Below are positions 18,106 through 26,864 of a stretch of 64,000 nt of DNA, one piece after another. The position numbers and the translations under genes were made by a program. Every line of letters starts with the position of its first letter. Positions within the stretch are counted from its first letter, which is position 1. Under the pieces are notes generated by a model, which searched no databases, was not told the origin of the DNA, and worked only from the letters and a program-made list of their open reading frames with translations. The stretch lies in the NCBI GenBank assembly GCA_937958045.1, contig CALFXL010000030.1:1-64000 (forward strand). The letters run 5' to 3'. The DNA is from an uncultured Opitutaceae bacterium. GTDB lineage: Bacteria; Verrucomicrobiota; Verrucomicrobiia; Opitutales; Opitutaceae.

Positions 18106-18627
18106 ATGAAAATTAACCCCTCTCGTCATCTGCTCCTGATCGTGTTTTCCGCGCTTGTTTTCAACGGTTGCAAAGAGCGCACCCACGCCGCTCCGCCTGA
18201 CCAAACCGGGCCGAATACGGTTCCCGCGCCATCGGCGATCAAGCCGCGCGTGACGGTCGGCGAGCGTATCCACGGCGCGGCTACAGATATCCGCGCTTCG
18301 CTCGCGGAAGCGTGGGAAAAATCGCGCGAGGCCACCTACGCGCAACGAGCGGCGGTGCGCGAGCGTATGGCGGCGGCAGAACGTTCGCTCGATGCCACGA
18401 TCGAACAATGGTCCGCGAAGAAGGACTCGGTTGTTGAAGACATGCGGCCTTCGGTCGACGCGGCCTTGACGGAGCTGCGCAATGCGCGCGCGGTGCTCGA
18501 TCAAAAGATCGAAGCGCTGGGCAACGCCTCTGAAGAAACGTGGAATTCGGTGAAGGCGGAGCTGAACACCGCGTGGCAACGAGTGAATACCGCCATCGCC
18601 GATCTTACGGCTAAATTGGACTCTTGA
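18106..18627 (+). CDS. Putative lipoprotein with long coiled-coil
   Basis: A 173-residue protein with a basic start, a hydrophobic signal segment (residues 8-20) and a cysteine at about 22 (VFNGC), a weak lipobox, so lipidation is probable but not certain. A proline-rich linker follows, then a highly charged helical stretch from about 50 to the end that is likely coiled-coil, with repeated alanine and glutamate. No family is recognised. It directly follows a strong sigma-54 promoter motif and precedes the glycosidase-like gene, probably in one unit. A structural or stress role in the envelope is inferred. Confidence 0.7.
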   Translation: MKINPSRHLLLIVFSALVFNGCKERTHAAPPDQTGPNTVPAPSAIKPRVTVGERIHGAATDIRASLAEAWEKSREATYAQRAAVRERMAAAERSLDATIEQWSAKKDSVVEDMRPSVDAALTELRNARAVLDQKIEALGNASEETWNSVKAELNTAWQRVNTAIADLTAKLDS

Positions 18628-18707
18628 CCTGCGCGGCGATCGGGGACGCCAGCAGTCGATCGCGAGGCCGACGCCAGAATCTTAGCGCTCTCAAAATCTT
18701 TTTTCTC

Positions 18708-20951
18708 ATGCGTTCATGGCTTCCCTGGCGGTACTTGTTGCGACGCGCCGCGCGCTCGCGGGGATTCATCGATCCCTTCGAGTTCCTCGCGCGGATGCGG
18801 CAGTTTTCGCAGCCGTCGGAAGTGCAGGAACCCATCGAGCTGATTCGCGCCGGCGTGGTTTTTCATGCACGCGGACTGATCAACACGAAGGTCATCCAAA
18901 ACAATCTCGACTGGGTGTGGCCGTACTGGGTGGCGCGGCAGTTTGACCCGGGCGACGATTCGTTTTTGCCGCGCGCGTTTTCCTTCAGTCACGTCAATCT
19001 CACGCATCGCAACTGGACCGCGATCGGTATCCCCGGAATGAATACATTTCCGGTCGTGGATCCACGTGGACTGGTGACGCCGCGTGAAGATCGCTGGTCG
19101 CTCGACTGGTGGTTTTATCCAGACGAAGGCGAACCGCTTTATCCCTCGCGCATCAAAGACGGTGAACAGGAGCTTTCGTTCGATCGCGGTTTGGAAGTCA
19201 TCACGCGCACGCGACGCGCGGACGTAGCCCTGACCACGCGGGCGTGGGTGGAGTCGGCGGAAGGTGGACCCGAACTAAAACTCGAGGCGCAAGTCGAGAC
19301 AACGCGACCGGGACGGCTGGTACTTGCCGTGCGTCCGGCGAATCCAGAGGGCGTGAGTTTCATCGACGAAATTCATCGCACGGACGATGGACGGCTGGCC
19401 GTGGGGTCGAACGTGCCGCTCAAGTTGTCTTCGCCACCGCAGGACTGGGTGTTCTCGAATTTTCAACAGGGCGATGTCGGGACGCAACTGGCCGACAATC
19501 TGCCAGCCGATCCGACGGTCGGGCGCATCAAATGTTCGTCGGGTCTCGCCACGGCGGCGGCGGTGTTTCCTGTATCCACGGGAGAACTACAATCCGTCGG
19601 CGCGACGATGGCGTTGGTGCGGCCGAAGGAGCCGATGCCGCAGGTGATCGCGTGGAGCGATGCATTGGCGGCGACGCCGCGACTCGACGTGCCGCAACGA
19701 GATTGGGTGCGTTTGTACGAGACGGCGTTGCGCACGCTCGTGTTGCTCTCGCCGGGAGAAATTTATCCCGGCCCCTACACCTACCGCCGTTTTTGGTTTC
19801 GAGATGCGTGTTTGATCATGAATGCGCTGATCGCGGCAAATCTCCACGATCGCGCACGTCATGCGCTGGAGCGTTTCCCGCTGCGTCAGCGTTCGGACGG
19901 TTATTTTCATTCGCAGGAAGGTGAATGGGATGCGAACGGGCAGGTGCTTTGGATCGCGGACAAACTGGAGCGTGCGTCGGGTGCATTGGTGTCGAAGGCG
20001 CTGATGAATGCGCTCGAGCGCGGCGGGCAATGGATCGCGCGCAAACGCATGAAATCGCGTGGAGGACGTCACTCGGGATTGTTGCCGCCGGGTTTTAGCG
20101 CGGAGCATTTGGGGCCGAACGATTATTATTATTGGGACGACTTCTGGGGCATCGGTGGACTCAAAGCGCTTTCGGCAATGTATCAGCGACGTGGAGACAC
20201 GGAACACGCGGTGCATCACATGCAGGAGGCGGAGATTTTCTGGCGCGATGTGCGCAACAGCCTTTCGGCGATTCCGAATTCTGTATCCGCGCAGGGACTA
20301 CCGGCGTCGCCTTATCGGCGCATGGATGCGGGTGCGATCGGTTCGTTGGTGGCGGATTATCCCTTGCAGCTCGACGAAGTGGGGCCGCGCAACTTCCAAC
20401 TCACGGCGGACTGGCTTTGGAAAAACTGCCGGCACGCGGGCGGATTTTTCCAGGACATCATTCATTCGGGGGTGAACGCCTATCTCACGCTCGCGCTGGC
20501 CCAGACCTTTTTGCGTCAGGGCGATCCGCGTTATCTGGAGCTGATAGAATCGGTCGCACGACTGGCGTCGCCGACGGGACATTGGCCCGAGGCGATTCAT
20601 CCGCGGACGGGCGGGGGATGCATGGGCGATGGTCAGCACGCGTGGGCGGCCGCGGAATGGGTGCTGATGATGCGCGCGCTGTTTTTGCGGGAAGAAGCCG
20701 ACAATCTGGTCGTTGGCGCAGGACTGCCCGCGGCGTGGTTCGAGAACAGCGAGCATTTCTTCTTCGGGCCGACGGCGACGGCTTGGGGAGCGTTGACGCT
20801 GACGTTCAGTCGCCGGGAAGGAAACTGGTTTGTGAAGATCGATGGAGTGGCCGGTGATAAAGCGCCGCGCATCCTCATCGACGTGCCAGGATTTGAGGCG
20901 ACGTGGGTACACGCCTCCCGATGGGAAACGCCGCTGATTCCGAAAAGTTGA
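18708..20951 (+). CDS. Six-hairpin glycosidase-like protein
   Basis: A 747-residue protein. The N-terminal half is beta-rich; the C-terminal half has an (alpha/alpha)6-barrel character with the glucoamylase/trehalase-like motif YRRFWFRDACLIMNAL near residue 360 and GHWPEAIHP with DGQHAWAAAEW near residue 630. The glutamate in WPEA is a candidate general acid. No clear signal peptide: the first ATG (18708) starts a basic segment. The exact glycoside hydrolase family and substrate are unknown; a storage polysaccharide or envelope glycan is possible. It follows the sigma-54-linked lipoprotein gene by 80 bases. No good ribosome site precedes the start, so the start is uncertain. Confidence 0.75.
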   Translation: MRSWLPWRYLLRRAARSRGFIDPFEFLARMRQFSQPSEVQEPIELIRAGVVFHARGLINTKVIQNNLDWVWPYWVARQFDPGDDSFLPRAFSFSHVNLTHRNWTAIGIPGMNTFPVVDPRGLVTPREDRWSLDWWFYPDEGEPLYPSRIKDGEQELSFDRGLEVITRTRRADVALTTRAWVESAEGGPELKLEAQVETTRPGRLVLAVRPANPEGVSFIDEIHRTDDGRLAVGSNVPLKLSSPPQDWVFSNFQQGDVGTQLADNLPADPTVGRIKCSSGLATAAAVFPVSTGELQSVGATMALVRPKEPMPQVIAWSDALAATPRLDVPQRDWVRLYETALRTLVLLSPGEIYPGPYTYRRFWFRDACLIMNALIAANLHDRARHALERFPLRQRSDGYFHSQEGEWDANGQVLWIADKLERASGALVSKALMNALERGGQWIARKRMKSRGGRHSGLLPPGFSAEHLGPNDYYYWDDFWGIGGLKALSAMYQRRGDTEHAVHHMQEAEIFWRDVRNSLSAIPNSVSAQGLPASPYRRMDAGAIGSLVADYPLQLDEVGPRNFQLTADWLWKNCRHAGGFFQDIIHSGVNAYLTLALAQTFLRQGDPRYLELIESVARLASPTGHWPEAIHPRTGGGCMGDGQHAWAAAEWVLMMRALFLREEADNLVVGAGLPAAWFENSEHFFFGPTATAWGALTLTFSRREGNWFVKIDGVAGDKAPRILIDVPGFEATWVHASRWETPLIPKS

Positions 20952-20983
20952 GTGCGCTGTGACTGGCGTCGCAGCGACGGCGG

Positions 20984-21679
20984 TTATTTGACCGCTTCGT
21001 GCAGAGCAACGCTGCCGAAGGTGAGCCCGCGCGCTTTTACGGAGGAGAAACCGGCGGCGAGGATTTCTTTCGAGAGGCCCGCGCGATCCGGGAATTGTTG
21101 GATCGTCTGGTTGAGGTATTCGTACGCGGCGCGATCGCCGGTGATCGCGCCCGCGATCCAGGGAAGGATGCGGCGCAGATAGAAAAAGTAGAAAGGTCGG
21201 AACCAGCGGTACGGCTGCGAAAACTCGAGGATAAAAAGATGTCCGCCGGGACGAAGCGTGCGGTGCATCTCGGTCAAGGCGCGGTGGCGATCCGCGAAGT
21301 TGCGCAGGCCAAAGGAAATCGTGATCGCATCGAGACTCGCGTCGGGCAAAGCAAGCGCGAGGGCGTCGCCTTGGCGGAAAGCGACGTTGTCGAAGCGGCG
21401 GCTCTGGCGTTTTTTTATCTCCGCTTCGTCGAGCATCGGTTGGCAGAAATCCATGCCGAGGATGCTGACGGTGGGCGGAAGTTTATCGCTCAGCGCGAAC
21501 GCGACGTCGCCGCTGCCGGTGGCGAGATCGAGAATGTCCTGCGGCGAGGCGCGGCGCACGGCGGCGACGAGTTTGCGGCGCCAGCCGAAATCCAAGCAGC
21601 CACTCAGCAAGTGGTTCGCGACGTCGTAGCGACGCGCGATGCGGGCAAACATGGAATTGACGGCGACGGGATCTGGCAC
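20984..21679 (-). CDS. ubiE: Demethylmenaquinone/ubiquinone methyltransferase
   Basis: UbiE/MenG performs the C-methylation step of quinone biosynthesis with S-adenosylmethionine. The 231-residue product has FARIARRYDVANHLLS, the SAM loop ILDLATGSGDVAF, and the family signatures FGLRNFADRH and LEFSQPYR. I chose the GTG at 21677-21679, giving MPDPVAVNSMF; the only ATG start further in (21652) would cut the conserved N-terminus, and a longer TTG start looks unnatural. In this organism, demethylmenaquinone is the likely substrate, feeding the complex III operon at 55-64 kb. It converges on the glycosidase-like gene. Confidence 0.92.
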   Translation of the reverse strand: MPDPVAVNSMFARIARRYDVANHLLSGCLDFGWRRKLVAAVRRASPQDILDLATGSGDVAFALSDKLPPTVSILGMDFCQPMLDEAEIKKRQSRRFDNVAFRQGDALALALPDASLDAITISFGLRNFADRHRALTEMHRTLRPGGHLFILEFSQPYRWFRPFYFFYLRRILPWIAGAITGDRAAYEYLNQTIQQFPDRAGLSKEILAAGFSSVKARGLTFGSVALHEAVK

Positions 21680-21759
21680 GGCGATAGAGGGCGTAAGAGG
21701 TGGGCATGAAAGCCTGAATTGGCAACTGCCGAGAGCGCTCAAGGACGCGAGGAGGTCGT

Positions 21760-21790
21760 AAAAAAGCCCTCCCGTGGAAGGGGAGGGCTT
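21760..21790 (-). terminator. Rho-independent terminator of the L36-L31 operon
   Basis: On the minus strand AAGCCCTCCC pairs with GGGAGGGCTT around a short loop, followed at once by a run of six T. It starts 28 bases after the L31 stop. This is the only textbook intrinsic terminator I found in the window. Confidence 0.85.
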
Positions 21791-21817
21791 CGAAAGCGGG
21801 GAAGTTGTCTCTTTGCC

Positions 21818-22072
21818 TTATTTGGCGGAGCGGGCGCGCTTGAACTTCGTGGTGAATTTCTCGACGCGGCCGGCGGTGTCGACCAGGCGCTTTTCGCCGG
21901 TGTAGGCCGGGTGCGAATCCATGGTCACGTCGCGGACGACAACGTAGTAGTCCTGACCGTCGATCTTCTCTTTACGAGCCGACTTCATGGTGGACTTGGT
22001 GAGGAAGCGTTTGCCGGTACCGACGTCGAGGAAGCAAACGTTATTGAGAGTGGGATGGCCTTCGGCTTTCAC
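21818..22072 (-). CDS. rpmE2: 50S ribosomal protein L31 type B
   Basis: An 84-residue L31 with the type B pattern: HPTLNNVCFLDVGTG at the start, then STMKSARKEKIDGQDYYVVVRDVTMDSHPAYTGEKR. It lacks the CxxC zinc ribbon of type A. The start is a GTG at 22070-22072. It follows the L36 gene by 26 bases, and a strong intrinsic terminator closes the unit. The pairing of zinc-free L36 and L31 mirrors ykgO-ykgM in E. coli, where the pair is induced under zinc shortage. Here they may simply be the only copies. Confidence 0.93.
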   Translation of the reverse strand: MKAEGHPTLNNVCFLDVGTGKRFLTKSTMKSARKEKIDGQDYYVVVRDVTMDSHPAYTGEKRLVDTAGRVEKFTTKFKRARSAK

Positions 22073-22098
22073 GGTTGGAAAAGAAAGAGGTTAGAAAA

Positions 22099-22224
22099 TC
22101 AGCCCTGACGCGCTTTGTAGCGGGGCTCGACTTTGTTGATCACGTAGATCTTGCCACGGCGACGAACGACTTGGCACGCCGGGTGACGCTTCTTCGCGGA
22201 TTTGATGGAGGAGACAACTTTCAT
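22099..22224 (-). CDS. rpmJ: 50S ribosomal protein L36 (zinc-free type)
   Basis: A 41-residue ribosomal protein starting MKVVSSIKSAKKRHPACQVV and ending YKARQG. Compared with classical L36 it has a single cysteine and not the CCCH zinc site, and it resembles the alternative L36 (YkgO). The start is the ATG at 22222-22224; upstream extensions are not L36-like. It is the first gene of a two-gene unit with L31 and is preceded by a TTGACA box. Confidence 0.93.
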   Translation of the reverse strand: MKVVSSIKSAKKRHPACQVVRRRGKIYVINKVEPRYKARQG

Positions 22225-22234
22225 AAAAGGGCTG

Positions 22235-22263
22235 AAAACACCGTCCGGGGGAGACACTGTCAA
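22235..22263 (-). promoter_or_regulatory. Possible sigma-70 promoter of the L36-L31 operon
   Basis: A perfect -35 TTGACA (minus strand, 22258-22263) lies 17 bases from a weak -10 TGTTTT (22235-22240). Transcription would begin only a few bases before the L36 start codon, so the message would be nearly leaderless. This fits the absence of a good ribosome site. Confidence 0.3.
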
Positions 22264-22336
22264 ACGGAATCTTGTGAAGTGACGCACGCGGCGGCGAAGG
22301 GCGTGCCCAAGTCGATGCAACCTGCGCACATCGGCG

Positions 22337-22894
22337 TCAGTTGCGCTCAGGATCGTCGGGTTCACCGGCGAGGAGTTTCCACTGCGGATTGATGCCGCTG
22401 AGGATGGTGCGCCAAAGAGATTCGTCCTGATCGAGATCGAGCGTCGGCGCCATGAGCGGGCTGATGACCCAGGTGTGCTGGGCGAGCTCGTTTTCCAACT
22501 GTCCGGCGGACCAGCCGGAATAACCGAGGAAGGCGCGAAGATGCAGGCCGCCTTCGGCGAGGATTTCTTCGGCTTTTAGCGGATCTATGCCGAAGAGCAG
22601 TTGGAAGCCGCTGCCGTCGGTGTGGAAGCGCCAGGCGCAGAGCAGCAAACGATCCGTGTCGACCGGACCGCCGTGAAAAAGCGGTACGTTGGCGAGGGGG
22701 CTGAGCGCGAACTGGGCGTCGAGCTGGCCGAGGCGTTTATGCAGCGGACGATTGAGGATGATGCCCATGGCACCTTTTTCATCGTGGGCGGAAAGCAGCA
22801 CCACGGAGCGCCGGAAGTTGGCGTCCTTCAACCCGGGATGTGCGAGGAGCAACGCCCCGGCGAGGGCGGAGGGCAGATGAGACGGTTCGCGCAT
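22337..22894 (-). CDS. YqgE/AlgH family protein (UPF0301)
   Basis: A 185-residue soluble protein of the AlgH/YqgE family: LLLAHPGLKDANFRRSVVLL at the start, GAMGIILNRPL and FHGGPVD in the middle, and the conserved AFLGYSGWSAGQLENEL. The family has no agreed biochemical role, although members have been linked to gene regulation. It is the third gene of a leftward run NamZ-dCMP deaminase-YqgE, 3 bases behind the deaminase. Sequence length is normal. Confidence 0.92.
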   Translation of the reverse strand: MREPSHLPSALAGALLLAHPGLKDANFRRSVVLLSAHDEKGAMGIILNRPLHKRLGQLDAQFALSPLANVPLFHGGPVDTDRLLLCAWRFHTDGSGFQLLFGIDPLKAEEILAEGGLHLRAFLGYSGWSAGQLENELAQHTWVISPLMAPTLDLDQDESLWRTILSGINPQWKLLAGEPDDPERN

Positions 22895-22897
22895 CGT

Positions 22898-23383
22898 TCA
22901 ATCGAGGCGGGTCACCTGGATGCCGGCGTCTGCCAGCAACGGAGCGACCAGCGGATCGTTGTGATAATCGGACCGATAACGGATTTCCGCAATGCCGGAG
23001 GCGGCCAGAATCTTCGCGCAATTGATGCAGGGGAAATGAGTCACGTACGCGATGCAGCCTTCGACCGGGCTGCCGCGACGGGCGGCGTCGGCGATGGCGT
23101 TTTGTTCGGCGTGGACGGTCGCTTGTTCGTGCCCATCGCGCACGCGCGATACATGGGGCGTGCCGGGGAGAAAGCCGTTGTAGCCGGCAGCCACGATGCG
23201 GTTTTTGCGATCGCCGCCGCTGACGATGACGCAGCCGACGTGGAGGCGTTCGCACGGAGAACGCGTGGACAGCAGGAGGGCGGTGGCCATGAAATAGTCG
23301 TCCCACGAGGGACGATTTTCGAGGTTGCCCACCGCGCGGGAAACCCAATCGACGAGGGAATCAGTCGCTACGCTGCTGCTCAT
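22898..23383 (-). CDS. dCMP deaminase (ComEB-like)
   Basis: A 161-residue zinc deaminase converting dCMP to dUMP for thymidylate synthesis. The active-site signature is complete: HAEQNAI supplies a zinc histidine and the catalytic glutamate, and PCINC supplies two zinc cysteines. RPSWDDYFM and GCVIV are typical of the dCMP group rather than cytidine deaminase. It lies 76 bases after the NamZ gene and 3 bases before yqgE. It might also be competence-related ComEB, which shares this fold. Confidence 0.92.
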   Translation of the reverse strand: MSSSVATDSLVDWVSRAVGNLENRPSWDDYFMATALLLSTRSPCERLHVGCVIVSGGDRKNRIVAAGYNGFLPGTPHVSRVRDGHEQATVHAEQNAIADAARRGSPVEGCIAYVTHFPCINCAKILAASGIAEIRYRSDYHNDPLVAPLLADAGIQVTRLD

Positions 23384-23459
23384 GGCGTGCGCAGCGTGCG
23401 GGTGGTCGGAAAAAAAGCGATAGCGAACAGAAAGTCCGGCGCCAATCGCGCGCGAAGCC

Positions 23460-24875
23460 TCAGTTGTACAGCCAGAAACGGCGGCTGTTTTGCTGGAAGG
23501 CGTGGGCCTCGCGTTTCCATTTGCGGAAAAAGCCTTCGACGTCCACGCGGGCGCCGTCGCGTTTGAGCGCGTTCCACCATTCGAGCGAGCCGGTGTGTTT
23601 GTTGAAGAGCAGCGCGGCGTCCGCCGAGGCGGCGGCGAAAGGGTTTTTGGCGTTATAGTGCGCGGCGAGACGCATGAGGTGGAAGCTCAGCTCGGTGGGA
23701 TTCCAGTCGTCCCAATCGCTCACTTCGACGTAGATGCCGATGCCCATGGCGGCGCCGGTGGGCGAGGTGAGGGAAACGCGTTTGAACGAAAGTCCGGGCA
23801 GGCGCAGCGCGACGAGATCCTTGTGCAGTTGATCGACGGAACGCAGTTTCGTCGAAACGCCGCGGAACGGATATTGCGTGCCGATGCCGTGAGAAAACCC
23901 GCCGATCTGGCAGCCGAGCCCCGTCATCGCGTAGCCGACGCAGGCGGCAAAATCCGGGATGTTGGGCGACGTAGGGACAAAGCGCAGACCCGTTTCCGGC
24001 CAGCGCATGGAGCGGCGCCAGCCTTGCATCGGAATGACGGTGAGTTTGCCGCGCAGGCGGACGGCTTCGCTTATCTCGAGCGCGCCGGGCGTGCCCGCGG
24101 CCATGCGCGCGAGTTCGCCCATGGTCAGGCCGTGCACGTAGGGCATCTCGTATTGGCCCACACCGCTGAAAAACTGGCGGTCGAGCATCGGGCCATCGAC
24201 CTTGAGGCCGCCGAGCGGATTGGGCCGATCGAGCACGATCACTTCGACGCCATGTTCGAAGCAGGCTTCGATCGCGTACTTCATGCACACGGAGTAGGTG
24301 TACGAACGCACGCCGATATCCTGCATGTCGATGAGCAGCGCATCGAGGCCGGCGAGCTGCTCCTTGGTCGGGCGACGATTTTTTCCGTACAACGAATACG
24401 CGGGCAGGCCGGTGCGTTTGTCGACGGAGTCGGCGATGTTGATCGACGCGGGCGTGTTGCCGTAGATGCCGTGCTCGGGACCGAACAACGCGACGAGCTG
24501 AACATTGGGGGCCTTAAAAAGCACATCGACGGTGCTGACGCCGTGGCGGTTGACGCCGGCCGGATGCGTGAGAACGCCGACGCGTTTGCCGGCGATGGGC
24601 GCGAAATTTTGCGCGGCGAGCACGTCGATGCCGAGCATCACGCCGGTTTGCGCGGGCTGCACGGGCGACGGCGAAGCGGGCTGAATCGGCGATTGGGCGA
24701 CGGCGTTTTGCGGACGCGTGGGACGCGAAAGTTGCGAGGAGTTCCCGGAGTTGCCGTTCTCCGATTGATTGGAACTGCAGCCGGCGAAAGTCAGCAGCGC
24801 TGCGAAGCAAAACAGAGCATGGAAAAAGGAGCGAGGAGCGGGCGGAAATTCTGGGGGGCGGGCGTGTCCGGACAT
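23460..24875 (-). CDS. Exo-beta-N-acetylmuramidase NamZ (DUF1343) lipoprotein
   Basis: A 471-residue lipoprotein precursor: signal peptide at about 13-28 ending in a lipobox (LTFAGC), a disordered Ser/Pro/Gln-rich linker to about 75, then a DUF1343 domain with FGPEHGIYG, LIDMQDIGVRSYTY, LDRPNPLGG and GIGTQYPFRG. NamZ (GH171) releases MurNAc from the non-reducing end of peptidoglycan fragments. The ATG at 24873-24875 is preferred over a GTG 12 bases upstream. It lies 52 bases behind a polysaccharide deacetylase gene, also an envelope enzyme. Confidence 0.88.
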   Translation of the reverse strand: MSGHARPPEFPPAPRSFFHALFCFAALLTFAGCSSNQSENGNSGNSSQLSRPTRPQNAVAQSPIQPASPSPVQPAQTGVMLGIDVLAAQNFAPIAGKRVGVLTHPAGVNRHGVSTVDVLFKAPNVQLVALFGPEHGIYGNTPASINIADSVDKRTGLPAYSLYGKNRRPTKEQLAGLDALLIDMQDIGVRSYTYSVCMKYAIEACFEHGVEVIVLDRPNPLGGLKVDGPMLDRQFFSGVGQYEMPYVHGLTMGELARMAAGTPGALEISEAVRLRGKLTVIPMQGWRRSMRWPETGLRFVPTSPNIPDFAACVGYAMTGLGCQIGGFSHGIGTQYPFRGVSTKLRSVDQLHKDLVALRLPGLSFKRVSLTSPTGAAMGIGIYVEVSDWDDWNPTELSFHLMRLAAHYNAKNPFAAASADAALLFNKHTGSLEWWNALKRDGARVDVEGFFRKWKREAHAFQQNSRRFWLYN

Positions 24876-24927
24876 GCGGGGTGCCACTCTGGGGTCGTCG
24901 CGAGTCGCGTCGAGCGCGAATCGGTTT

Positions 24928-25776
24928 TTAGCGCCGGATTAAACTCTCTTCGGACGGGATCACGCACGTGTAACCGTCGGCGCGCAGGTATTCGAGAAGC
25001 TGCGCGATCACGTCCAAGCGCGGCGAGTTCCGCGGACCACTTTCGTGAAGAAGAATGATCGCGCCGGGTGTCGTGCGTTTTTGGATACGCCGCACGGCGC
25101 GGCTGGGCTCGCGTACCTGCGTGTCGTAACCGCGCGCGCTCCAGAGCACGAGTTCGCGGTCGAGAGCGGCGAGATTTCGATGAAGCGCGAGACTTTTGAG
25201 TCCCACCGGCGGGCGAAACCAGCGCGTGGGTGGAGCGCCGGCGGCTTCGAGCGCGGCGGCGCAGCGGAGGATTTCGTCGCGCGTGCGCGCATCATCGGCG
25301 TTCCAAAAATTCCCCTGCGGATGCGTATGCGTGTGATTCCCGACGGTGTGTCCGCGTTGAACAATTTCGCGGATGAGCTCGGGATGCCGTGCAACTTTTT
25401 CGCCGATCACAAAGAAGGTCGCGCGGGCGTGGTAGCGGTCGAGCAAATCGAGCACGCGGGGCGTCGTGGCGGGATCCGGACCGTCGTCGATGGTCAGCCA
25501 GACCTCGCGTCGATCGGTGCGGAAATGGCAGATCGACGGACCGAAGCCGCGGGAAGTCGGCACGAGAAATTGCCAGATCAACCAAGGCGATGGGCTAAAA
25601 AACAAGATCACCGCCGCTGCCGTGTGCTGCAGCGCAAGAAGAACGATCGCCAGGATTTTGGCCGCACAGACATACGCGATCCAAAGGCGAAAGGAGCGCG
25701 GGCGGCGAAAACGGCGGTTGGCTGGAGACGACACGAGACGAATGAAGAAAACGGATCGGCATGGGTGCGAGCACAC
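24928..25776 (-). CDS. Membrane-anchored polysaccharide deacetylase
   Basis: A protein of up to 282 residues with one or two hydrophobic segments at about 30-70, then a NodB-type carbohydrate esterase 4 domain: TIDDGPDP supplies the catalytic aspartate and a metal aspartate, HTHTHPQGNF the metal histidines, and RWFRPPVG and LLHESG the downstream motifs. It removes acetyl groups from N-acetylated sugars such as peptidoglycan. No ATG is available in the frame; I gave the GTG at 25774-25776, but a GTG at about residue 15 is possible. It is divergent from the exostosin-like gene. Confidence 0.85.
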   Translation of the reverse strand: MCSHPCRSVFFIRLVSSPANRRFRRPRSFRLWIAYVCAAKILAIVLLALQHTAAAVILFFSPSPWLIWQFLVPTSRGFGPSICHFRTDRREVWLTIDDGPDPATTPRVLDLLDRYHARATFFVIGEKVARHPELIREIVQRGHTVGNHTHTHPQGNFWNADDARTRDEILRCAAALEAAGAPPTRWFRPPVGLKSLALHRNLAALDRELVLWSARGYDTQVREPSRAVRRIQKRTTPGAIILLHESGPRNSPRLDVIAQLLEYLRADGYTCVIPSEESLIRR

Positions 25777-25841
25777 TCGAACGCAAGTTTGGGGAATGAC
25801 GGTCTTGCGGGACTTCGTGGCGGCGGCCAGCGTGCACCCGA

Positions 25842-26828
25842 ATGAGGGTCGCCATCATCAGCCTAGCGAAGGTAGGACAACAGGACGGCCCGGCCTTGCG
25901 CGCCCTGCATGCGCGATCGCAGCCGCGTTTGCATGAACTCACGGAAAATCCCGCGGAAGCTGAACTGGTGATCTTCACGGATCTGGAGTCCGGCGGCCAT
26001 TATCGAAGCCTGCGCGACAATCCGCTTCCGAAGCAGCGCCCGGAGGATTGTTTCACCGTTTACCACTGGCACGAACCGTACGGATTGCTGCCGGGCATCT
26101 ACACGGAGACGCCGCGATTGCGATTGGGAGCGGGACGCTATCGCGCGGGACTGTATTGGCCGCCGCATCACACGAACCCGCTCGTCTCGCCTCAACTTCC
26201 GCTGCCCGCCGCGGAGCGTCCTTGGCTATTCTCGTTTTTAGGGCGCGACAGTCATCCTGTGCGGAAAACAATCCTGCGATTGCCACAAGTATGGCAGGGC
26301 AAACGCGCGCTGATCGAAGACACCGGCGCATACGATCATTGGAAGACAACCGGCGAAGAACGTGAGCACGCGCTGAAGCGTTATATAGAATCTGCGCGCG
26401 ACGCATATTTCGGGATCTGTCCACGCGGCCTGCGCAAGCCCTCGATCCGGCTCTTCGAAATGATGCAGCTCGGCGTTTGTCCCGTAGTGCTGGCGGACGG
26501 CTACGTGTATCCCGAAGGGCCGCGTTGGGGCGAGTTCTGCATCCAAATCCCGGAGCGCGACGCCGGACGCTTGTGGGAGATTTTGGCTGACCGCGAAACC
26601 GAAGCCGTGGAGAAGGGCCGCTTGGCCCGCGAAGCCTGGCTGCAGTGGTTCGCGGAGGAACGGCAGTTTAATTACGTGATCGACCGCTTGCTCGCCATCC
26701 GCGCGCGAAAGCCGCACTGGCCGGAAGGCTGGCTGCGCGGACTGAGATGGTCGCTGCGTATCCGATTCACGGATACACTGCTGCGCGTGGATCACATCCG
26801 CGAAAAACTCGCGCGGCGAAGAGCCTGA
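25842..26828 (+). CDS. Exostosin-like glycosyltransferase (GT47-type)
   Basis: A 328-residue soluble protein with the exostosin fold pattern: LFSFLGRDSHPVRKTIL, a central FGICPRGLRKPSIRLFEMMQLGVCPVVLADGY region with the conserved glutamate, and a C-terminal helical part. Related bacterial proteins transfer sugars in capsule or O-antigen pathways. No signal peptide or membrane segment is seen. It stands alone between a deacetylase gene and the AMP nucleosidase gene. Substrate unknown. Confidence 0.8.
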   Translation: MRVAIISLAKVGQQDGPALRALHARSQPRLHELTENPAEAELVIFTDLESGGHYRSLRDNPLPKQRPEDCFTVYHWHEPYGLLPGIYTETPRLRLGAGRYRAGLYWPPHHTNPLVSPQLPLPAAERPWLFSFLGRDSHPVRKTILRLPQVWQGKRALIEDTGAYDHWKTTGEEREHALKRYIESARDAYFGICPRGLRKPSIRLFEMMQLGVCPVVLADGYVYPEGPRWGEFCIQIPERDAGRLWEILADRETEAVEKGRLAREAWLQWFAEERQFNYVIDRLLAIRARKPHWPEGWLRGLRWSLRIRFTDTLLRVDHIREKLARRRA

Positions 26829-26864
26829 ACGATCGAGCGGCGCGCCGTGTCTGCGACCGCGCTC

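Noticed and set aside
23490..25058. 522-codon frame on the plus strand opposite NamZ
   Set aside because: Antisense shadow of a well-supported lipoprotein enzyme; composition typical of complement frames.
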